DNA of 11,765 nucleotides, from the NCBI GenBank assembly GCA_030744095.1, contig JASLRF010000331.1, positions 1-11,765 on the forward strand, written 5' to 3'. The notes beneath the pieces are model-generated. The model was not told the DNA's origin, ran no database searches, and saw nothing but the letters and a program-made list of their open reading frames with translations. Shown here piece by piece: positions 1-6,823 of the stretch (position 1 is the first letter of the stretch; every line of letters begins with the position of its first letter). Source of the stretch: Pirellulaceae bacterium (lineage in GTDB: Bacteria; Planctomycetota; Planctomycetia; Pirellulales; Pirellulaceae). A program made the position numbers and the translations under genes.

Positions 1-3000
1 AACGACCCGAAACGGTCATCGTCCGGATATCATTGCCTGCCGGAGTCTGGACTCGAACAAACAAGCCATTCAGACTGTTTTCGGCGACGAAGTTGCCATG
101 GATATCCGGCCCAACACGGGCATAGTCCGATGTGAACGCGATCCGCTGATGGCGCGGCGCATGAAAATTCGTTTCCTCAAAGCTGTTCGGGCTGGCCGAC
201 ATGGCCGCGTCGGCACTGTGCATGATCGCGTTGTGCGCGATCGTCGGACGTGTGTCCGTAATCTCAATTGGAGCCACCACTTGAGGCACCGAATTAATGA
301 CGACGTTACCTCCGCCAAATCGCATATCCGCATTGGCCACGTAGTTCAGGAAGATGCCCTCTTCGTCGTACACGAAGTTACCGTCCGCGCGATCGATGTC
401 GTCGCGGAACTGGAGGCCTCCCCAGTCGCCAGGCAACGGAGTGGTGGTGAACGGGAAACTGTCTGAGCCGATGGTCTCGTCTTCGTACGACGTGAAGTAG
501 ACGTTGTTTCCGGGAACACCCAGCACCTGCAATGCGGCACCGCTACGGTCGATGCCCGGCGCGGAGCTACCGACGCCGATGTGGGCGCGACGCAGCTTGA
601 ACACGGTACCTTCATCAATCATCACCGTAACGCCTTGCGGCAATTGCAATGATCCACCGTCGGCCAATTGACGCCCCAAGCTGTCGAAGCCGATCTCATA
701 CGCTTGACGATCCGTCAAAGTCGCGACGTCACCATCCGTATCGTTACCGACGATGCGAATGATGTCGTCCGGATGCGCGGCCGCGAATGCGTTGATGGTT
801 GTGGCACTGGCAATGTTGTTGAACGGTTTGGCCAGCGAACCATCGGGATTGGGCGCTGCCGTCTTATCGACGAAGATGGTCTTTCCGCCAAGTTCGATGC
901 CGATCGAATTGTCGCTTAACGTGACAAGCCGTTCGCCCTGGAGGGTCACTTCGGCCCCAAACGCAGTGGCGGACACAGAAAATCCGGCTTCGTTGTCAAT
1001 GGCGTTGGCAATGGCCTGGGCCACCTCCATTCGCGACAATCCCGCGATAGACACGGGTCGATTGCCGGCACCAAAGCTGCCGTTGCGATCCAGTTCGAAT
1101 CGGCGAATCGCCCCTAGACTGTTCGTTACCGTGATGACCTGACCGTCGACCAGCCGATTTCCGTCTGCCGTGAGGTTCAGTGTGCGGTCGACGTTTTGTG
1201 TGCGAAACCAGAAGTTGTAGATTCCACCCGGGACGCCATCCGCGTCGCCGTCGAGTGGCGTGCTAGTGGTCAGTTTGGCATTTTCCGAGGTGTCAAATCC
1301 TGACGCAGGCAAGTCCGTGTTGTCGGCATCGATGATGCTGAACTCAGCATCGGGACGAAACGCCAAACGAAGATCGTAGTTGCCTTCACTGGTGCCTCCG
1401 ATACCGGTGTCCTCGATCACTGGGTCGTAATTGTCGTTGCCACTGGCGGAGACACCAACGTAGTACGTGCCAGGTCCAAGCTCGACCTCCAGGTACGAGT
1501 CTTCGCTGTAGTAGTCGTCGTTTCGCGCGATAAGTTCGCGGCCAATGATGACGCCATTTTCATCCACGATCTCGCGGAATAATGACATCGTGGTGTCCAA
1601 CAAACTGGAATCTCGCTGCCGTTCGGCGATTGTCTCCGCCGTGAAGACACCGGTCTTACCGTCAGCCACATCGATTGTGAACTTGTACAGATCGATGTCT
1701 TTACCTTCAGGACGGAACAGCCTCTGCAAATGCACGATGTCCTGATCGCCGGGAATGATCCCTTCGCGATTGTTGTCGAAGGCCAGATCCGAATCCGCTC
1801 CGAGCAGCGTGCCGGGTGGCAATTCCAATGCATCGCCAAGCCCCAGGAAGCGGGCAGTCGCTTGAGCCGTTTGTTCGAACCACGAGAACTGCAGCGGATT
1901 GTCGCTCAACCCACGCTCGTCATTCCAGAATTCACTGCTGTCCATAATGATGGCTTGGCGAAAATCCGGATTGGCGGCATCGCCGACATTCACGCTGCCT
2001 ACCAATCCCGTCGTACCACCTGGACCGGAGGGGACGAACGGATTGATGGCCCGCATGTCGCCAGTGGCGACAATCACCGCTGTCGTGTCGTTCTCGTCCG
2101 TGGTTTCGACGAACTGCAGGCCGGCGACCTGGCTGTACGTTTCAAAGATTTCCCGAGCTCGGATTTGCTGAGTGTTGGTAATCAGGTTGAAGGCTGGTTG
2201 CAGGCCGCCTTGAATGTCGGGAATGGTTCCATAGATGTTGCGGAAGATGTATCGGATGGTGGCAACGCCGGGGTCGGTGTCCTTGTTTCCACCTTCGATA
2301 TGTTCGTCGCCGACTCCACTTTCAGAGATCGCTCGATGGCCTGGTTCGTCTTCACTGCCTGGAAAATCCAACTTGTACAATTGCGGGTCGATGGATGAAG
2401 ACACCACGACGCCTTGCGTGGTCAAACCAAGACCGCTGACCGCACCTTCAAAGGTCACACTGCGATCACCGGACAAACGAACCAAATTGCCATTGGTAGT
2501 CGCCGTCACTCCAAAGCCTTGCGTACTGTTGATGGCGTCAGCGATTGCGTTGGCAATATCAACTTGCGTGTCGGCCGCCGTGAACGGAATCGGTTGATTC
2601 GAGAGAGGATGAATCGTGTTGTCATCCAGTTCAAACGTCTGGGATACACCGTCGCGGTCCACCAGGGTGATCCGCTGGCCATCCACCATATCCGGTCCGT
2701 TGCCGGATACTTCAATGACCTGTCCGCTGTCGAAGATACCCCCAAGATCTGTTGCCGTTTCAAAGCTCGAGCCCAGACCAGTCAGTTTGATCGTGAAGTA
2801 GTCAGCAACCGTTCCACCGACGACTTGGCCGGCATTACCGGAGTCGATTGACGCGGTCACCAACGCCGCAGCGCGACCATCGCCATTGATCGCATCCACC
2901 ACATCTTGCGCCGTACTGATACTCGTGACGTTCGTGTTCAATTCGATCAGAATGCGATTGTCGCGGACCAGTACCGATGGTGGCACAGAAGGTCCCATGT

Positions 3001-4951
3001 CTCGATTGGTAATCACCACCTGAATCGCCGTGCCGAATTGTTCGGATACTTGCTCGGTCGATTCGAATTTGACTTTGACGCCACCGAACGAATTGAAATC
3101 GGTCGTCGCGGCCACTGTGATCGGCACTTGAACAGGAGTTGCCGGCTTGGCTTCGTCCGTTCCCACGCGCAAGCGGAAGACGCCGGGGCCGATCGGTGTT
3201 TCAAATTGCTGAAGCCCCGTACCGGTTCCGACGAAACTGACCGGCGCGCCATCAATCGTTGTCGACAGTTGAAACGTGTCGTCGGTCTTACTCACGACGA
3301 AGTAATCGGTCAAACCAAACAGGCCGACCGGCAACGAACCAGAACTGGAAAGACGCACGTGATCGCCGTTGACCAAGTGGTGGTTAGTGCTGGTAAATAC
3401 ACTGGTGACAGGGTTGGCCGTGTACGCTTGGGTGCGCTGGAGTTCGTCCAGGTTCGCTTCAAACTGCAGAACCGCCGTATCCAAGTTCGAGTCATATCGC
3501 ACGGAACTCGGCGTGAAAACAATGTCGTCCGTGTTCTCAACCGTTTCACGGGTGAAGAACAGTTTGTAGAAGTTTGGGTTGGCCGCCGTGTTGACAAATT
3601 GGTCGATCCCCAGTTCAAAGCCCGAGATGTTTGCCGACAACGTGACTGTGGCGTCGCCGTTAAACGTTAGCTGCCGGCCGTTCGCTTCTGCGGTCACACC
3701 AAAGTTGGGCGTTTCGTTGACTGCTTTCGCCAAAATCTCCGCCATCTGCTCGGCCGTCGTTTCACTGGAAAACGTAACCGGCAACGCACTGCTATTGAGG
3801 CGCGAGCCATCGCTGTCTAGTTCGTACACGCGGGTCTGACCGTCAACCGTTTCAATCGTCACGCTGTGTGTATCGACGAACTGGTCGTCAGTCACCACGA
3901 CATCCGGCGCGAACAAATCGTCCTGGCCGAAGTGTACGACGATTTGATCCCGGTCCTGTTGGAGCACACCACCGACGCGAGTCACCGGTTGAGGCTGAAC
4001 CGCCGTAACCTGCGGGGCCAAATCGAGCTCAAAGAAGATCGGAGACTGATCTGTTCCGCTATCCACGCCATCTTCCGTCAGGTCGCCGAACGCGCAACCA
4101 GTGAAAATCTGCCCGTTGACGTTGTACGTGCAGCCTCGTTGTGTATTGCGCAAAGCCAACAATGGATGATCGCCAAAGACATCAATGCGATACAGATCAT
4201 CTGGCAATGTTTCAGCAAAACGAACGATGATCTCGTTTTCGTTGGGGGCAGCCGCGGGGCCGATGAACCCGGGCGTAATTACGATGTCGTTCGAACCATC
4301 GAGCATGATTGGCGCAAAGTTGGCGGGTAAGACCGAGGCCACATCAGTATCAGGATTTCCGCTGTCGATCTCCGCCACAATCAAGGCGCTAGATTCCAAA
4401 TTCGAGTTGATCGCATTCACCAAGTCGAGCGCCGTCGATTCGTTGAACGGATTCGTATTCAGACGTGCCGAGATCTGGTTGCCATTGACCGTAATCGTGG
4501 GCGCGCCAGCGGATCCCTGGTTAGTCTTGGTCAGATTGATCGTGATGCCGTTTTGATCGGCGCCCAATCGGACCGCTGTAAACTTGACAACAACGGCATC
4601 GTTCGTGGCCAAATCGGAAGTCGTCGATGCAGCCTCGAAATCTCGATCGAGCGCACTGCGCGTGAGCTGAATTCGACCGGGATTGATCCGCAGGTCGTCG
4701 GCAGAGAACCGCTGATTCTCGTCGAATTTGAAGACCAGCTCTTGCGGCGCCACATTGCGAATATCGGTCCGGTCGAATCGCAAAAGCGAATCGTTGTTGG
4801 GCTGGATCCCAATCAGTTGCGGGCCGACGGCCAACAGTTCGCGACGCTCCAGGGATTCCAGAAGCAACTTGCGCTGTTGTTCTTTATTCTGCAACGACTT
4901 GCGACGTTTTCTGCGGGCGGCAAACGACGATGAATGACGTCGGTTGGACAT
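1..4951 (-). CDS. Giant modular planctomycete extracellular protein (3' end outside window)
   Basis: This frame stays open for 1650 codons from the ATG at 4951 to the window edge, so the C-terminus is missing. A GAGG Shine-Dalgarno site lies 8 bases before the start. Visible order: a basic N-terminus (residues 1-30); LESLERRELLA (31-41), the planctomycete extracellular-protein signature (Pfam Planc_extracel type); module B1 (119-206); a cysteine pair C274/C286; module A1 (364-447); an HxLxxGD-type insert (516-580); module B2 (624-710); module A2 (755-843); a matrixin-like zincin region (about 893-1083) with a destroyed zinc motif; a PPC domain (1084-1206); a DGDADGVPGG acidic loop (1234-1243); module A3 (1267-1354); then a beta-helix-like region beginning IFVDK (from 1359). 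There is no classical hydrophobic signal peptide, as is usual for this class. The protein is acidic and Thr/Asn/Asp-rich with only two cysteines, consistent with a secreted or surface location. The role is inferred to be structural or adhesive; no active enzyme site is visible. Confidence 0.93.
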   Translation of the reverse strand, partial: MSNRRHSSSFAARRKRRKSLQNKEQQRKLLLESLERRELLAVGPQLIGIQPNNDSLLRFDRTDIRNVAPQELVFKFDENQRFSADDLRINPGRIQLTRSALDRDFEAASTTSDLATNDAVVVKFTAVRLGADQNGITINLTKTNQGSAGAPTITVNGNQISARLNTNPFNESTALDLVNAINSNLESSALIVAEIDSGNPDTDVASVLPANFAPIMLDGSNDIVITPGFIGPAAAPNENEIIVRFAETLPDDLYRIDVFGDHPLLALRNTQRGCTYNVNGQIFTGCAFGDLTEDGVDSGTDQSPIFFELDLAPQVTAVQPQPVTRVGGVLQQDRDQIVVHFGQDDLFAPDVVVTDDQFVDTHSVTIETVDGQTRVYELDSDGSRLNSSALPVTFSSETTAEQMAEILAKAVNETPNFGVTAEANGRQLTFNGDATVTLSANISGFELGIDQFVNTAANPNFYKLFFTRETVENTDDIVFTPSSVRYDSNLDTAVLQFEANLDELQRTQAYTANPVTSVFTSTNHHLVNGDHVRLSSSGSLPVGLFGLTDYFVVSKTDDTFQLSTTIDGAPVSFVGTGTGLQQFETPIGPGVFRLRVGTDEAKPATPVQVPITVAATTDFNSFGGVKVKFESTEQVSEQFGTAIQVVITNRDMGPSVPPSVLVRDNRILIELNTNVTSISTAQDVVDAINGDGRAAALVTASIDSGNAGQVVGGTVADYFTIKLTGLGSSFETATDLGGIFDSGQVIEVSGNGPDMVDGQRITLVDRDGVSQTFELDDNTIHPLSNQPIPFTAADTQVDIANAIADAINSTQGFGVTATTNGNLVRLSGDRSVTFEGAVSGLGLTTQGVVVSSSIDPQLYKLDFPGSEDEPGHRAISESGVGDEHIEGGNKDTDPGVATIRYIFRNIYGTIPDIQGGLQPAFNLITNTQQIRAREIFETYSQVAGLQFVETTDENDTTAVIVATGDMRAINPFVPSGPGGTTGLVGSVNVGDAANPDFRQAIIMDSSEFWNDERGLSDNPLQFSWFEQTAQATARFLGLGDALELPPGTLLGADSDLAFDNNREGIIPGDQDIVHLQRLFRPEGKDIDLYKFTIDVADGKTGVFTAETIAERQRDSSLLDTTMSLFREIVDENGVIIGRELIARNDDYYSEDSYLEVELGPGTYYVGVSASGNDNYDPVIEDTGIGGTSEGNYDLRLAFRPDAEFSIIDADNTDLPASGFDTSENAKLTTSTPLDGDADGVPGGIYNFWFRTQNVDRTLNLTADGNRLVDGQVITVTNSLGAIRRFELDRNGSFGAGNRPVSIAGLSRMEVAQAIANAIDNEAGFSVSATAFGAEVTLQGERLVTLSDNSIGIELGGKTIFVDKTAAPNPDGSLAKPFNNIASATTINAFAAAHPDDIIRIVGNDTDGDVATLTDRQAYEIGFDSLGRQLADGGSLQLPQGVTVMIDEGTVFKLRRAHIGVGSSAPGIDRSGAALQVLGVPGNNVYFTSYEDETIGSDSFPFTTTPLPGDWGGLQFRDDIDRADGNFVYDEEGIFLNYVANADMRFGGGNVVINSVPQVVAPIEITDTRPTIAHNAIMHSADAAMSASPNSFEETNFHAPRHQRIAFTSDYARVGPDIHGNFVAENSLNGLFVRVQTPAGNDIRTMTVSGR
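890..1153 (-). repeat. Protein module A, copy 3 (residues 1267-1354 of giant protein)
   Basis: Third copy, with LVDGQVITVTN, RRFELDRN, RPVSI, the helix VAQAIANAID, GFSVSATAFG and LQGERLVTLS. It sits between the DGDADGVPGG...YNFWFR segment and the IFVDK strand that begins the beta-helix-like region. Confidence 0.75.
1334..1702 (-). other. PPC (bacterial pre-peptidase C-terminal) domain, residues 1084-1206
   Basis: The domain starts with KDIDLYKF and shows the usual PPC landmarks in order: a strand with VFTAETIA, a LLDTTMSLF strand, the ARNDDYYSEDS acidic turn, LGPGTYYVGVSA (the G-x-Y-Y-V hallmark) and a closing GNYDLRLAF strand. PPC domains are secreted beta-sandwich modules common in extracellular bacterial enzymes. 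Here it follows a dead zincin domain. Confidence 0.8.
1703..2275 (-). other. Zincin (matrixin-like) domain with destroyed zinc-binding motif (residues 893-1083)
   Basis: The region opens with a strand suited to a metzincin fold (VATIRYIF), contains REIFETYSQVAGLQFVE (the helix and strand where matrixins have A..W....nl.F.e) and leads to EFWN. The position of the zinc helix reads QATARFLGLGD (residues 1030-1040) where a functional matrixin has HExxHxxGLGH. The LGLG turn survives, but all three histidine ligands and the catalytic glutamate are replaced. It then runs into PGDQDIVHLQRLFRP and the PPC domain, an order known from planctomycete giant proteins. I infer a non-catalytic, structural relic of a metalloprotease domain. 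Confidence 0.6.
2423..2689 (-). repeat. Protein module A, copy 2 (residues 755-843 of giant protein)
   Basis: Second copy of the ~85-residue module, with MVDGQRITLVD, QTFELDD, QPIPF, the helix IANAIADAIN, GFGVTATTNG and LSGDRSVTF. It lies immediately before the region leading into the zincin-like domain. Confidence 0.75.
2822..3082 (-). repeat. Protein module B, copy 2 (residues 624-710 of giant protein)
   Basis: This is the counterpart of the module at 4334-4597. It keeps VKVKFES at the start, IELNTNV and DVVDAIN in the core, and TASIDSGNAG at the end. Between copies the clearest identities are L-N-T-N, the A-I-N helix, A-L-V/I and I-D-S-G-N. Confidence 0.7.
3212..3406 (-). other. Inserted HxLxxGD-type beta module (residues 516-580 of giant protein)
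   Basis: The segment begins at SVFTSTNHHLVNGD, passes through LPVGLFGLTDYFVV and DTFQLSTT, and ends with FVGTGTGL. This pattern (H-x-L-x-x-G-D, LP-x-G-L, T-x-Y-x-V, T-F-x-L-S-T) is common in large bacterial surface and phage-tail-like proteins. It sits between LQRTQAYTA and the FRLRVG strand, which look like two halves of one module, so it appears to be an insertion. Family assignment is from memory of the pattern. Confidence 0.5.
3611..3862 (-). repeat. Protein module A, copy 1 (residues 364-447 of giant protein)
   Basis: First of three copies of a ~85-residue module. Its pattern is V-D-G-Q, then an aromatic-E-L-D strand (VYELD), a P-V strand, a helix (AEILAKAVN), N-F-G-V-T-A, and a closing strand with NGDATVTLS. 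The same order recurs at 2423-2689 and 890-1153. The alternating strand, helix, strand layout suggests a small extracellular alpha/beta or beta-sandwich unit. Function unknown. Confidence 0.75.
4334..4597 (-). repeat. Protein module B, copy 1 (residues 119-206 of giant protein)
   Basis: This ~88-residue module has a beta-rich first half (VVVKFTAVRLG) and an ARLNTNP...ALDLVNAIN core, ending in an AEIDSGN signature. It is matched by copy 2 at 2822-3082. The copies share the L-N-T-N motif, the V-x-A-I-N helix and the I-D-S-G-N end but differ widely elsewhere, so the duplication is old or the module was acquired twice. Function unknown. Confidence 0.7.
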
Positions 4952-4959
4952 GAACCAAG

Positions 4960-4963
4960 CCTC
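4960..4963 (-). promoter_or_regulatory. Ribosome binding site of the giant extracellular protein gene
   Basis: GAGG on the minus strand lies 8 bases before the ATG at 4951. It supports this start, as does the fact that the basic leader and LESLERRELLA motif follow directly. Confidence 0.65.
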
Positions 4964-5119
4964 AGAAATGTGAAGGGTGCCTGAGCGAAAGATTATGCAA
5001 CCCGGGGGATCTAGGTCGTGGTACGAAACGCACGGCCAGATGTGGAAAATGGGTTCCAAATCTGCGTTCAGGACAGCTCAAAAATTACGTAAACTCATAA
5101 ACCTTGGGGGATTCTAGCG

Positions 5120-5147
5120 ATTATAGTTGCTCAAGAAGGTGTTGCAA
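5120..5147 (-). promoter_or_regulatory. Sigma70-type promoter of the giant protein gene
   Basis: On the minus strand TTGCAA (5142-5147) is followed, after 16 bases, by a perfect TATAAT (-10, 5120-5125). Transcription would start near 5113, giving a leader of about 160 bases before the ATG. An imperfect dyad, GTTGC ... GCAAC, spans the -35 and the base pairs just before the -10, and could be an operator. The -35 matches the consensus at 4 of 6 positions. Confidence 0.6.
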
Positions 5148-5360
5148 CAAAACTGCTATGCACGCTTCTTAATTTGCCTAGTTTCGCAACGCGACCCAAG
5201 ATTTCCAAAACGACAGGTACAAACTGAACTCCATCTGCAATCAGCCAACACGGCCATATCTGCTTGAATCCCTCCACTTAGGGGATTTATGGCCCGCAAC
5301 ACAACGCGCCAGCCTCGGCGCACCACGGCCCTCTCTACTGACGCGAGTTGGCGAACTTCA

Positions 5361-5411
5361 GTTCCCAAATCTTCCGGAAGTGCCATGGGATGCCTTGGCC
5401 ATTGGGGGAAC
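5361..5411 (-). other. Imperfect inverted repeat downstream of the aminotransferase gene
   Basis: Arms near 5361-5370 (GTTCCCAAAT) and 5401-5411 (ATTGGGGGAAC) pair with small mismatches around a loop of about 30 bases that itself contains the 10-base palindrome CTTCCGGAAG at 5371-5380. It lies 24 bases after the aminotransferase stop. It could stabilise or end the transcript, but there is no T-run, so a rho-independent terminator is not supported. Confidence 0.3.
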
Positions 5412-5434
5412 TGCCCAGAAACAGGCCCCACGCG

Positions 5435-6775
5435 CTACTCGGCCAGCACTTCCCCAATGCTACGATCGAGGATCGACACCATTTGGTCGATTTGATCGGC
5501 GGTGACCACAAGCGGTGGACCGAGGGCCAGCCAATGCGGGTCGAAGCGAGTGAGCAGTCCATTTTCCAGTGCCCGCCGACCGATCCGCTGGCCGATTGGG
5601 GGGTCGAAGCGACGTTTTGATTCGAGGTCAGAAACGAATTCGATTCCCTGCATCAACCCCTTGCCACGAATGTCGCCTATCACACCATACTTCCCAAGTG
5701 CCTCCAGCCCAAGGCGAAGACGTTCGCCCATGGCAAGCGCGTTGGCACAGAGATCGCCTTGGATGATCTCGTCCAGAACGGCCAGGCCGGCGGCGGACGA
5801 CATCGGATTCCCCTCGAAAGTATGTCCTTCGACAAAACCGGGATTGACGGCTGAATCGCCCCAGAATGCATCGGCGATCGGCTGCCGACACAACACCGCT
5901 GACAGCGGCGCATACCCGCCGCTCAGACCTTTTCCCAGACACAGCACGTCTGGGAGGACGTCGAATGTCTCAGCCGCAAACATCTCGCCGGTGCGGCCCA
6001 CTCCCGTGATAATCTCATCAAAGATCAGTAGCACGTTGTGGCGATCGCAGATCTCGCGCAACGCAGGTAGATATTCTTGTGGCGGTTCGATGATCCCACC
6101 GGTGTGCCCAATCGGTTCAACCATCACCGCTGCCACCGTGGATGGGCCCTCCATCTCGATCACATCGGCAACCAAACTGGCGCATGTGATGTCACAGTTT
6201 GGATATTCCTTGCCGAATGGGCAGCGATAGCAGGTTGGTGGAAAGACGTGAACGAAGCCGGGTGAGAGCGGTTCGTTTACGGCACGTCGGGATGCCAGGC
6301 CACCGGCGGACAGCGATCCCATGGTCGAGCCGTGCCAGGATTGGTAGCGCGAGATGATCTTGAATTTGGTCGGGTTGCCGACGATCCGATGATATTGCCG
6401 CGCCATTTTGACGGCAGCTTCAGTTGCTTCGGATCCGCCTGAGAGCAACTTTACTGCGCCCAAATCGCCCGGCGCAAGGCTAACGAGGCGGTTGGCCAAC
6501 TTGACTGCCTCTGGATTTGAACCGTGCATCACCGGTGAAAAGGCCATTGTCTCCATCTGGCGGCGGACGGCATCGATTACGCGCCGATTATTGTGACCGA
6601 CACTAACGACATAGATTCCGGACAGACCGTCCAGGTATTTCTTGCCGGCAACGTCCCAATAGTGCACTCCATCGGATCGCGACATGATGAGCGGATCTTG
6701 GACGAACTCCGACATTTGAGCGCGCACAAAGATCTTTCGCAGAAACTGTTCTTCCGTTGTTTGCGCGTCTGTCAA
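5435..6775 (-). CDS. Class III PLP-dependent aminotransferase
   Basis: The 446-residue product is full length for fold-type I class III (omega/ornithine-type) aminotransferases, cytosolic enzymes moving an amino group between an omega-amino or alpha-amino donor and an oxo acid. Visible motifs: YLDGLSG (48-53), the phosphate-binding SGGSEATE (112-119), the cofactor-ring Asp in IFDEIITGVGRTG (D253), the PLP-lysine in GKGLSGGY (K282) and HTFEGNP (318-324). Four cysteines occur at 182, 185, 194 and 198. The substrate cannot be fixed from sequence; GABA-, beta-alanine- or taurine-type are all possible. The annotated start is TTG (caa at 6773-6775) with no clear ribosome site. An in-frame ATT at 6808 has an AGGAG ten bases upstream overlapping the aroE stop, and M21 is another option. 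Only 46 bases separate it from aroE, so the two are probably co-transcribed. Confidence 0.93.
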   Translation of the reverse strand: MTDAQTTEEQFLRKIFVRAQMSEFVQDPLIMSRSDGVHYWDVAGKKYLDGLSGIYVVSVGHNNRRVIDAVRRQMETMAFSPVMHGSNPEAVKLANRLVSLAPGDLGAVKLLSGGSEATEAAVKMARQYHRIVGNPTKFKIISRYQSWHGSTMGSLSAGGLASRRAVNEPLSPGFVHVFPPTCYRCPFGKEYPNCDITCASLVADVIEMEGPSTVAAVMVEPIGHTGGIIEPPQEYLPALREICDRHNVLLIFDEIITGVGRTGEMFAAETFDVLPDVLCLGKGLSGGYAPLSAVLCRQPIADAFWGDSAVNPGFVEGHTFEGNPMSSAAGLAVLDEIIQGDLCANALAMGERLRLGLEALGKYGVIGDIRGKGLMQGIEFVSDLESKRRFDPPIGQRIGRRALENGLLTRFDPHWLALGPPLVVTADQIDQMVSILDRSIGEVLAE

Positions 6776-6818
6776 GCGATCGAGGGACGCTGCTGATTGT
6801 GGATTAATTGGGGTATCG

Positions 6819-6823
6819 CTCCT
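6819..6823 (-). promoter_or_regulatory. AGGAG ribosome-binding-like site overlapping the aroE stop
   Basis: On the minus strand AGGAG overlaps the TAG stop of aroE. The only nearby start-like codon in the aminotransferase frame is ATT at 6808-6806, ten bases away; the TTG at 6775 is 43 bases away. It may drive coupled re-initiation into the aminotransferase. Confidence 0.4.

Larger units (their letters stand above)
4952..5434. other. Noncoding region between aminotransferase and giant protein gene
   Basis: This ~480-base gap has no convincing gene. The half next to the giant gene is AT-rich and holds its promoter and leader, including the 8-base palindrome TTACGTAA at 5085-5092. The half next to the aminotransferase is GC-richer and holds only weak hairpins: GCGCC-6-GGCGC at 5306-5321, and a long imperfect inverted repeat at 5361-5411. 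Short open frames here lack ribosome sites and resemble nothing I recognise. Confidence 0.6.

Noticed and set aside
1730..3670. Plus-strand open frames at 1730-2398 and 2906-3670
   Set aside because: They are antisense to the giant gene, which is open for its whole length with domain motifs in frame. Their products are Arg/Asp/Gly-rich mirror sequences without recognisable domains.
5004..5119. GGGGGATCTAG and GGGGGATTCTAG at about 5005 and 5106 as a direct repeat
   Set aside because: Short, imperfect and without flanking structure; likely chance.
5156..5431. Small minus-strand open frame of 91 codons in the gap downstream of the aminotransferase
   Set aside because: It lacks a ribosome site and a recognisable product, and contains the candidate hairpins. 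I treat it as noncoding.
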